Shown here: positions 38,775 to 46,381 of the stretch, one piece after another
Position numbering within the stretch: the stretch's first letter is position 1
Layout: every line of letters starts with the position of its first letter
NCBI GenBank assembly: GCA_022447825.1
Contig: JAKUTY010000014.1
Coordinates: 1 to 46,381, forward strand
Reading direction: 5' to 3'
DNA from: SAR202 cluster bacterium
GTDB taxonomy: Bacteria; Chloroflexota; Dehalococcoidia; Lucifugimonadales; UBA826
DNA: 46,381 bases
Program-made: the position numbers and the translations under genes
The notes under the pieces: model-generated
What the model saw: the letters and a program-made list of their open reading frames with translations, nothing else
The model's database searches: none
What the model was told of the DNA's origin: nothing

Positions 38775-39475
38775 TGTCATATGGTTCAAATATACTAAAA
38801 ATTGAACAAATATTAAGAATAGAATTTCAAAATAAAGAGGTTTTGCTAGAAGCTATTACACATAGTTCAATGGCTAATGAAAAACCGAACATCTCTCATA
38901 ATGAAAGACTTGAATTTTTAGGTGACACAGTCATAGATTTTATTATTGCCAAGTACCTTTATCAAACATTTTCTGATTTTTCAGAAGGAGATATGACTTT
39001 TCACCGTTCTCAGTTGGTAAAAGGTGAAACTTTGGCTGAAATATCTAAAAGTTTAAATTTGGATGACTATATACTTTTGGGGCATGGCGAAGAGAAATCA
39101 GGAGGAAGAAGTAAAAAGTCTAATTTGGCAGGTTTGTTTGAAGCTATTGTAGGGGCAGTTTTTGTTGATCAGGGATTAGATCAAACTGAAAATGTAGTGT
39201 TGGAAATTTTCAACTCAAAATTAAAAGGAATAGATCATTTTAAATCTCAACACCCAAAAACTGAGTTGCAAATTTATTCTCAGGCTAATTTAGGAGATTT
39301 GCCAGAATATCAATTGATTTCTAAAAACGGACCTGATCATTCTCCTGTGTTTGAAGTTCAACTTACACTGTCTGACGGAAAATTAATTGTAGGAAAAGGA
39401 AAAAGTAAATCCCTAGCGGAAAACGATGCCGCAGAAAAAATGTTGTTATCTATTAATCACGATTCTATTGATTGA
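38774..39475 (+). CDS. rnc: Ribonuclease III
   Basis: [22 protein letters not shown] signature, [17 protein letters not shown], and a C-terminal dsRBD ([14 protein letters not shown]...[18 protein letters not shown]). Confidence 0.95.
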   Translation: MSYGSNILKIEQILRIEFQNKEVLLEAITHSSMANEKPNISHNERLEFLGDTVIDFIIAKYLYQTFSDFSEGDMTFHRSQLVKGETLAEISKSLNLDDYILLGHGEEKSGGRSKKSNLAGLFEAIVGAVFVDQGLDQTENVVLEIFNSKLKGIDHFKSQHPKTELQIYSQANLGDLPEYQLISKNGPDHSPVFEVQLTLSDGKLIVGKGKSKSLAENDAAEKMLLSINHDSID

Positions 39476-40706
39476 TGCCTGGTACCGGGAAAGAGTTAGT
39501 AAATTCTATAATTTCATTTTGAATATCGGAAATAATTTTTTCATTTGATGGATTTTCAAGTACCTTTAATATAAATTTACCGATCGCCTCACAATCTTCT
39601 TCTATCATCCCCCTAGAGGTTATGGAGGGAGTTCCTAATCTCATTCCACTTGCTTCTCTCGGGGGCTTTTTGTCAAAAGGAATTGCATTTCTATTGATTA
39701 CTATATTGGCCTTACCTAAAGCTTCTTCAGCTTGTTTCCCAGATAAATTCATTGGTGTTAAGTCTACTAGTACTAAATGGTTTTCTGTCCCTCCAGAAAC
39801 TAGACGTAACCCACCCTCTAGTAGAGTTTTTGCTAAAGCTTTAGCATTTTTGATAATTTGTACTTGGTATTTTTTAAAATCTGGTGATTGCGCTTCTTTA
39901 AAAGCTACTGCTTTTGCTGCTATAACGTGTTCAAGTGGTCCTCCCTGCATATTTGGAAAAACAGCACTATTTAAACCTTTTGATAATTCTTTTTTAGCTA
40001 GGATCATTCCTCCTCTGGGTCCCCTAAGTGTTTTGTGAGTTGTAGAAGTGACGATGTCAGCAAATTCAACAGGGGAAGGGTGCACTTTACCCGCCACTAA
40101 ACCTGAGATATGGGCCATATCTACCATTAATTTAGCTCCGACTAAATCGGCTATTTCTTTAAACTTTTTAAAATCTATTATCTGACTATATGCTGATGCT
40201 CCAGCTACTATCAATTTTGGTGAGTATGTTTTTGCTTTTTGTTCTAGATCGTCAAAGTCTATAGTTTCTGTGTCTGGGTTTAATCCATAAGAGATAAAGT
40301 TATATATTTTTGCCGAGAAATTTACTGAGCTTCCGTGAGTTAAATGACCTCCATGATTAAGACTCATACCCATTACAACATCCTTAGGTTCTAGTGTTGC
40401 AAAATATGCAGCCATATTAGCTTGGGCTCCACTGTGAGGCTGTACATTGACATATTCGCATTCATAAAGAGATTTAGCCCTGTCTATCGCAGTTTGTTCA
40501 ACTACATCTACAAATTCACATCCTCCATAATATCGTCTTCCAGGATAACCTTCCGCATATTTGTTAGTAAAAATCGAACCTTGAGCTGTTAATACGGCTT
40601 TACTAGCATAATTCTCTGATGCTATTAAGTTAATATTGTTCAGTTGACGGGTAGATTCTTTAGTAATAGCATCAAAAATTTCGGGGTCAGTATCTTGAAG
40701 TAACAT
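39465..40706 (-). CDS. glyA: Serine hydroxymethyltransferase
   Basis: [51 protein letters not shown], and [19 protein letters not shown]. Confidence 0.97.
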   Translation of the reverse strand: MLLQDTDPEIFDAITKESTRQLNNINLIASENYASKAVLTAQGSIFTNKYAEGYPGRRYYGGCEFVDVVEQTAIDRAKSLYECEYVNVQPHSGAQANMAAYFATLEPKDVVMGMSLNHGGHLTHGSSVNFSAKIYNFISYGLNPDTETIDFDDLEQKAKTYSPKLIVAGASAYSQIIDFKKFKEIADLVGAKLMVDMAHISGLVAGKVHPSPVEFADIVTSTTHKTLRGPRGGMILAKKELSKGLNSAVFPNMQGGPLEHVIAAKAVAFKEAQSPDFKKYQVQIIKNAKALAKTLLEGGLRLVSGGTENHLVLVDLTPMNLSGKQAEEALGKANIVINRNAIPFDKKPPREASGMRLGTPSITSRGMIEEDCEAIGKFILKVLENPSNEKIISDIQNEIIEFTNSFPVPGINQ

Positions 40707-40866
40707 GGACTTCTCCTATCTATATGTGAGATACAAGTGCTAGTTACGCACTATATGTTGTATATTTTATTCTTGTATTCAACTCAAACGCAACACTCCA
40801 TTGTCTTGCCAGTGAAATACATCTCAAGTAAAGTGAGAAGGTTGAATTTGTAAGTGAGATAACAAT

Positions 40867-41919
40867 ATGCCTCAGGGAGTTTTAGCTTCATATAAACAGT
40901 TTTTGCCAATCAATGAAGATACCCCCATTTTTACTTTAGGTGAGGGTCAAACTCCATTGATTAAGTCTAGAAATATTGTAAAAACTATTGGCTGTGAAGA
41001 ATTGTACTTTAAATTTGAAGGATGCAATCCAACAGGATCTTTCAAGGATAGAGGTATGGTTGTTGCGGTTGCTAAAGCAGTGGAAAAAGGAATAGAAGCC
41101 ATTGCTTGTGCGTCTACTGGTAACACTAGTGCATCTGCCGCTGCATATGGAGCCTATTTAGGTTTAAAAACAACTATCATCGTACCTCAAGGTAATGTGG
41201 CTACCGGTAAACTTGCACAAGCAATAGCTTACGGCGCACACATTGCAATGATTAAAGGTAATTTTGATTCTGCATTAAATATCGCTAGAGAATTAGCTGA
41301 TAAACATCCAATAGAATTGGTTAATTCACTTAATCCCAATAGAATTGAAGGTCAAAAAACAGCAGCCTTTGAAATTGTTGATGAGATAGGAAAAGCTCCC
41401 GAATTGTTATATATTCCGGTTGGAAATGCGGGTAATATTTCAGCTTATTGGAAAGGTTTTAAAGAGTATTTTGAATTGGGTTTCTCTACCAATTTTCCAG
41501 AATTGCATGGTTATCAAGCAGAAGGTGCGTCTCCACTAGTTACAGGCAAAGTATTTGAAAACCCTGAGACTGTTGCCACTGCTATACGAATAGGTAATCC
41601 AGCCAGTTGGGATAATGCCATTACAGCTAGAGATGAATCAGGTGGGTTGATTGATAGTGTTACTGACGAGGAAATCATAAGTACTTATCAATTGCTTGCG
41701 GCTAGCGAAGGAGTTTTTTGTGAGCCTGCATCTGCATCATCGTTAGCTGGATTGATTAAAGAAAAGAAAAATGGAACTGATTTTCAAAATAAGATTATTG
41801 TATGTGTGGTGACTGGTAATGGATTGAAAGATCCTGAAAATGCCATCAAAATTTCTCCGGCATCTTATGGAGAATACCAAAATGATTATCAATCAGTTGA
41901 AAAAGTGTTAATAAATTAA
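40867..41919 (+). CDS. thrC: Threonine synthase
   Basis: LGEGQTPLIKSRN, PLP-lysine context GCNPTGSFKDRGM, ACASTGNTSASAAAYGA, and PVGNAGNISAYWKGFKEY. Confidence 0.94.
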   Translation: MPQGVLASYKQFLPINEDTPIFTLGEGQTPLIKSRNIVKTIGCEELYFKFEGCNPTGSFKDRGMVVAVAKAVEKGIEAIACASTGNTSASAAAYGAYLGLKTTIIVPQGNVATGKLAQAIAYGAHIAMIKGNFDSALNIARELADKHPIELVNSLNPNRIEGQKTAAFEIVDEIGKAPELLYIPVGNAGNISAYWKGFKEYFELGFSTNFPELHGYQAEGASPLVTGKVFENPETVATAIRIGNPASWDNAITARDESGGLIDSVTDEEIISTYQLLAASEGVFCEPASASSLAGLIKEKKNGTDFQNKIIVCVVTGNGLKDPENAIKISPASYGEYQNDYQSVEKVLIN

Positions 41920-42893
41920 TGATAAGTAAGTTTGATGATTTAGAAAAGATAGCTTCCTGGAATCAAATTTTAAAAGATTCTATTACAGGTACTATATTTA
42001 TTACTCCAACATCGCAGGAAACTTGGTTGAACAATTATCAACCTCAAGCAACTCTTTTTTTAGATATTGTGACTCAAGAAAATATTGATATTGGTGTTGT
42101 TCCTTTAATGGAAACAAATGGAATTTTGAGTTTCATTGGGAATTCTGATGTCTACGATTATATGGATTTCCCAGTCTTAGATGGTTATGAATCAGTTTTT
42201 TATGAGAGAGTAGCTGATTTAATCAAATCATATGATTGGCAAGAAGTGAAATTCGAATCTATTCCCCAAGATTCTCCAACTTTAGAGTTGTTACCAAAAT
42301 ATTTTGATTCAGAACATTTTGATGTTTCTATACTTCAATCTGATTGCACTCCTTTAATAGAACTACCTGGAGATTGGGAAGAGTATTTCACTACCTTGCG
42401 TAAAAAAGACAGACACGAACTCAGACGAAAAATACGTAGACTAGAAGCGAATCATTCATTTAATCAATTTAGATGTGATATTACCCAAGAATCTTTAGAA
42501 AATGATATGAATGATTTTTTTGAATTGATGTCTTTGAGTAGCGAAGATAAGGGTGAATTTTTGACAGAAACAAACAAATCTTTTTTTATAGAATTAGCAA
42601 GAACATTTTCTTCAAAAGATTTATTTAAATTATATTTTTTAGAGATAGACGATCAAAAAGTAGCAGCCTGTATATGCTTTTATTTTGGAGATCAAGTTTT
42701 GTTATACAACAGTGGATACAACCCAGAATTTTCTAGTTTAAGTGTGGGATTAATTAATAAAGCTCTGACTATTAAAGAATCTATAGAAAATGACATGAAA
42801 ATTTACAATTTTTTGAGAGGTACAGAAAGATATAAGTACCATTTAGGTGGTCAAGATAAGTTTGTAATGGATTTATCTATTACTAAACGTTAA
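41919..42893 (+). CDS. CelD/BioF2/FemAB-like GNAT-fold acyltransferase
   Basis: YFTTLRKKDRHELRRKIRRLE and AACICFYFGDQVLLYNSGYNPEFSSLSVGLINKAL, typical of the family. ATG overlaps the thrC stop. Confidence 0.75.
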   Translation: MISKFDDLEKIASWNQILKDSITGTIFITPTSQETWLNNYQPQATLFLDIVTQENIDIGVVPLMETNGILSFIGNSDVYDYMDFPVLDGYESVFYERVADLIKSYDWQEVKFESIPQDSPTLELLPKYFDSEHFDVSILQSDCTPLIELPGDWEEYFTTLRKKDRHELRRKIRRLEANHSFNQFRCDITQESLENDMNDFFELMSLSSEDKGEFLTETNKSFFIELARTFSSKDLFKLYFLEIDDQKVAACICFYFGDQVLLYNSGYNPEFSSLSVGLINKALTIKESIENDMKIYNFLRGTERYKYHLGGQDKFVMDLSITKR

Positions 42894-42897
42894 TTTC

Positions 42898-44091
42898 ATG
42901 AATATCGTGATTGTGAGTATGCATAGCTGCCCTATGGGAACTCCCGGGTCTTCTGATGTGGGAGGTATGAATACTTATTTGAATAATTTGGCCACCAATC
43001 TCGCAGAACTTGATAATAATGTATGGATATTTACACGATCTCACGAAGAGTGTACTTATGTCACTAAACCAATCGATTCAAGATTCAAATTAATACATTT
43101 TCAAATAGGAAATTCTGGTACAGACAAACATGACCTTTACAATTATACTGAAGAATTTGCAATATTAATTAGAGAATTTTTTAATGTTAATGCTTTGAAA
43201 ATTGACTTGATATATTCTCATTATTGGTTGTCAGGTATAGTGGGTGAAAATCTATCTAAATCTTTATGTATCCCTCATTTCGTTACATTTCATACAATGG
43301 CAAAAACTAAATCTAAGTTTTCTCCAGGAAATTTTGAGCATCCAAAAAGACAACAAAATGAAAAGAAAGTGATGGACAGCGCTCGATATATTATTGCATT
43401 AAGTTCTGTAGAAAGTGTAGATATACAAAATCTTTATGATATTCCTGAAGAAAAAATTATTGTATTCCCACCAGGTGTTGATTTACAGAATTTTTACCCT
43501 GTAGACAAATCTGTTGCTAAAGAAGCATTAGGTATGAAAAATCATAAATATATTCTTTTTGTTGGGAGAATCGATCCTATTAAAGGGTTCGGAATTTTAT
43601 TAGAAATGGCACAAATTCTTAAGAAAAAAAATAAATTCCAATTAATTATTGTAGGAGGAGGATCAATAAAATCTAAAGAATTAATTGAGTTGCAATCAAA
43701 AATTGATAGCAAAGGTTTATCAGATGATATCGTTTTAGTGGGGTCTGTACCACATCAAAAATTAAAAACTTATTATAGTGCGGTAGATGTGTTTGTTTTA
43801 ACTTCATTTTATGAAAGCTTAGGTTTTGTATTACTTGAATCAATTGCGTGTGCTACTCCTGTAGTAGCATAAAACGTTGGAGGTATTCCTACTATAGTAC
43901 AAGATTCTTTTAACGGGTTTTTAATCTATGGAAACAATGCAGAAAGTTTTGCTGAAAAGGTGGGTGAATTATTAGTTAATAATAATTTGAGTAATAAAAT
44001 GGGTCTGGAAGGTTTGAAAAAAGCTAGATCAATGAGTTGGATAAATATGACCACTCAAATGGTTGATTTTTTTGAGAAAACCATTAAATAA
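42898..44091 (+). pseudogene. GT4-family glycosyltransferase interrupted by one in-frame TAA at 43870-43872
   Basis: Reads MNIVIVSMHSCPMG...VGGMNTYLNNLATNLAEL...VDVFVLTSFYESLGFVLLESIACATPVVA*NVGGIPTIVQDSFNGFLIYGNNAESFAEKVGELLVNNNLSNKMGLEGLKKARSMSWINMTTQMVDFFEKTIK*. The frame is preserved on both sides of the stop and the downstream residues continue the conserved GT4 motif. Confidence 0.8.
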
Positions 44092-44977
44092 ACTCGAACC
44101 AAATGTTTTTTTGATCTTCTGCAAATCCTATTTTTTTATATAAATTCACTGCATTTTCGTTTTCTGAATCTACTTCTAAACTTACTATTTTTGCTCCTCG
44201 GTTATAAAGTGATTTTAATCCTGCTAATAAAATTTGCTTCCCTATACCTTTTCCTTGAAATTCTGGATGAACTCCTATCATTGAAATTAAACCGGTTTTG
44301 TTGTTTTCATTCAATAGAGTCCAGTTATAAGCAATTTTTTTGTTTTCAGATTCTATGAACACAATTCCTTGAGGAGAACAATTTTCCATTCTGATTCTAT
44401 AGGAGATTTGATTTACACTATTTGGAGAGAATCCCCAATTATTTTGGAAACAAATATTTTGAAGATTTGTTAAATCTGTTTCGTCTGATTCAAATTTTAG
44501 GTTAGTAATTTTAAGTTGGGGGTCAATTTTAAAAATAGGACTAGAACTTAATGGTAATTTTAATGTGATATATGTTTTGATTCTATTCCAATTATTTTTC
44601 ATAAGTATAGATTCATAAGAATTTTCAGGGATTTGAATGTGGAAAAATTTTGAATCTAATGACCTGAACTTTAGCTCAATCTTTTTAATTATCATTGTGA
44701 AAATTTGATTTTTTTCTACATTATCTGAAATCCAAAATTTCAGTACGGTTCTTGAAATAGGGGATTCATGTATTAATTGTACAAATCCGATTATGTCTTC
44801 CTTATTAGAAATTACATAACAGTCTTTTTCAGGATTTGAATCGGGAATTGAAATCATTTGAGTCAATAGGGTTTCACTAATTACATTATCTTGAGTGAAA
44901 TTTGAATCTTGAGAGTTAATTAAACTCAAAATTTTTTGAGAGTATTCAGGTTTAAAGTTTGTTATATTAATATCCAT
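44084..44977 (-). CDS. GNAT N-acetyltransferase (likely two GNAT-like halves)
   Basis: C-terminal acetyl-CoA motif MIGVHPEFQGKGIGKQILLAGLKSLYNRGAKIVSLEVDSENENAVNLYKKIGF. ATG at 44977 (MDINITNF) likely; the ORF track extends to 45022. Confidence 0.8.
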   Translation of the reverse strand: MDINITNFKPEYSQKILSLINSQDSNFTQDNVISETLLTQMISIPDSNPEKDCYVISNKEDIIGFVQLIHESPISRTVLKFWISDNVEKNQIFTMIIKKIELKFRSLDSKFFHIQIPENSYESILMKNNWNRIKTYITLKLPLSSSPIFKIDPQLKITNLKFESDETDLTNLQNICFQNNWGFSPNSVNQISYRIRMENCSPQGIVFIESENKKIAYNWTLLNENNKTGLISMIGVHPEFQGKGIGKQILLAGLKSLYNRGAKIVSLEVDSENENAVNLYKKIGFAEDQKNIWFEFI

Positions 44978-45045
44978 AGTTATACCAAAATCAAAACGAA
45001 ATTCTAACAGAAAACATGACATGAATTTACTATATTGAAAATAAA

Positions 45046-45762
45046 ATGATAGATTTACACAACCATTTATTATCAGGCTTAGATGATGGCCCTAAGACTT
45101 TTTCTGAATCCAAAATCATTTTGGAAAAAAGCTCTAAACAAGGAATTAATAGAATATTAGCTACTCCCCACAGAAAAGATGTTCTTGAAAATCAAGCATC
45201 TCAATCATTAATCGATCAAGTGGAATTATTAAATCAATATTCAATTCAATCTGAATTGAATATTGAAGTGTATGTAGGTATGGAAAATCATCTAGATACG
45301 ACTTTATGTGAGTTGGCGATGAAAGGAATTGCTTTTACTATAAATTATGGATCATATATTTTGGTTGAGCCTCCATATACGGATAATTTTGATGATGATT
45401 TTTATTTTCAATTGAAAGAATTACAAGCTAACGGATTAATTCCTTTAATTGCTCATCCTGAAAGAATGAAAGGTTTTGATAATAATCCCAATTTAATTGA
45501 GACTTTAAAAAATCACGGTAACTTAATGCAAATTACTTCAGGAAGTGTTTTAGGAAAATTTGGTGCAGAAGTAAAAACTTTTTCAAATGAGTTATTAGAT
45601 TTAGATTTAGTAGACGTGATTGCTTCAGATACACATATGTCAACAGGTAAAAGAGAGCAAGATTTAATAGATGCTTATGAATGTGTTTTATTTGAATATG
45701 GAAAAGATCGTGCAGAAAAAATTTTTAAAAAATTACCTGAAATGTTGTTATTCGGAAATTAA
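45046..45762 (+). CDS. CpsB/CapC/YwqE-like PHP-fold tyrosine-protein phosphatase
   Basis: MIDLHNHLLSGLDDGPKTFSESKIILEKSSKQGINRILATPHRKD, PLIAHPERM, and VIASDTHMSTGKR. Confidence 0.88.
   Translation: MIDLHNHLLSGLDDGPKTFSESKIILEKSSKQGINRILATPHRKDVLENQASQSLIDQVELLNQYSIQSELNIEVYVGMENHLDTTLCELAMKGIAFTINYGSYILVEPPYTDNFDDDFYFQLKELQANGLIPLIAHPERMKGFDNNPNLIETLKNHGNLMQITSGSVLGKFGAEVKTFSNELLDLDLVDVIASDTHMSTGKREQDLIDAYECVLFEYGKDRAEKIFKKLPEMLLFGN
45234..45266. repeat. Perfect 15-bp-arm inverted repeat with 3-nt spacer inside the PHP-phosphatase CDS
   Basis: TCAATATTCAATTCA-ATC-TGAATTGAATATTGA. Confidence 0.9.
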
Positions 45763-46380
45763 AGATAATTTTTCGTTCAGCAAAAATATAATTTCTTCAT
45801 GTACATCTATAATGTTTTTATCCCCTTGAATGATTCTCCAAAGGTTTTGGTTAGAATTTGCTATAGATAGATATCCTTCTCTAACTGCGGTATGAAATTC
45901 TGAACTTTCTCTTTCAAATCTATCTTTTTTATCGTTAATTTTTCTACTAAATGATTGAGCAGGGGAAATGTCGATTAGAAATGCTATATCAGGATTAATT
46001 TGCATTGCAGCAATTTTGCTTATATCCCAAATTATCGATTGATCAATTCCTCTAGCGTGACCTTGGTAAGAAAGAGATGAGAAATAAAACCTATCACTGA
46101 TTACTATTTTTCCTGATTCAAGTGCAGGCAAAACCTTTTGAGAAATTAATATTTGTCTAGCGTCAGATAATAAAAATAATTCAGATAATCCATTTAGTTC
46201 TTCTGAATGTAGCAAAATAGATCGAATTTTTTCTCCGGTTTCAGTTCCCCCAGGTTCTCGGACAAGTAGATGGTCTACTTGATTGTCATAGAAATACTTG
46301 GACAAAAGCTCTGATTGAGTAGTTTTTCCGCAACCCTCTACTCCTTCAAAAACTATAAGTTTTCCCGGTAATTGATTCAC
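45748..46380 (-). CDS. tmk: Thymidylate kinase
   Basis: VFEGVEGCGKTTQSELLSKYF, LLVREPGGTETGEKIRSILL, and ISDRFYFSSLSYQGHARGID. Apparent GTG start sits at the window edge, so the true start could lie outside. Confidence 0.94.
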   Translation of the reverse strand: MNQLPGKLIVFEGVEGCGKTTQSELLSKYFYDNQVDHLLVREPGGTETGEKIRSILLHSEELNGLSELFLLSDARQILISQKVLPALESGKIVISDRFYFSSLSYQGHARGIDQSIIWDISKIAAMQINPDIAFLIDISPAQSFSRKINDKKDRFERESSEFHTAVREGYLSIANSNQNLWRIIQGDKNIIDVHEEIIFLLNEKLSLISE

Positions 46381-46381
46381 T

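Noticed and set aside
40707-40866. Possible riboswitch in the glyA/thrC divergent spacer
   Set aside because: I saw no recognisable glycine, THF or other riboswitch core. The spacer is short and AT-rich, consistent with ordinary divergent promoters.
1-46381. CRISPR arrays, tRNA/rRNA genes, transposons, prophage or classical defence islands
   Set aside because: No regularly spaced repeats, tRNA-like cloverleafs, transposase or integrase motifs, or restriction/toxin signatures were found by reading the sequence and ORFs.

Overview
The window is a compact, AT-rich bacterial chromosome segment. The gene content fits Chloroflexota, and a marine SAR202/Dehalococcoidia-like lineage is my inference. 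About 36 protein-coding genes cover nearly all of it. I saw no tRNA, rRNA, CRISPR array or transposase. Readable blocks are: leuA(3' end)-leuC-leuD; ftsK / RNase J / type-4 UDG; aroE; mutS; a NuoE/NuoF/NuoG-like flavoprotein-FeS operon with an FNR-type reductase and a Gfo/Idh/MocA oxidoreductase; a membrane/glycosylation-like block (FAD amine-oxidase-like, UPF0104 flippase-like, TIGR03663, Chlor_Arch_YYY/DUF2298) followed by ftsY; a LysR regulator, a sortase and a small Cys-pair protein; an amidohydrolase and a D-2-hydroxyacid dehydrogenase; gltD-gltB-glnA-glnA; a DsbA-like protein, rnc, glyA, thrC; a CelD/FemAB-like acyltransferase; a GT4 glycosyltransferase with an internal in-frame stop; a GNAT protein; a CpsB/YwqE-like PHP phosphatase; and tmk. 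The items most worth a second look are (1) the NuoEFG+FNR operon, whose 'formate dehydrogenase-like' large subunit lacks the catalytic Cys/Sec and His and carries an extra Cys-rich insert; (2) the TIGR03662/TIGR03663 membrane block; (3) the GT4 gene with one nonsense codon; (4) a GSI-beta glutamine synthetase with Phe at the adenylylation Tyr position; and (5) three long, perfect intragenic inverted repeats.
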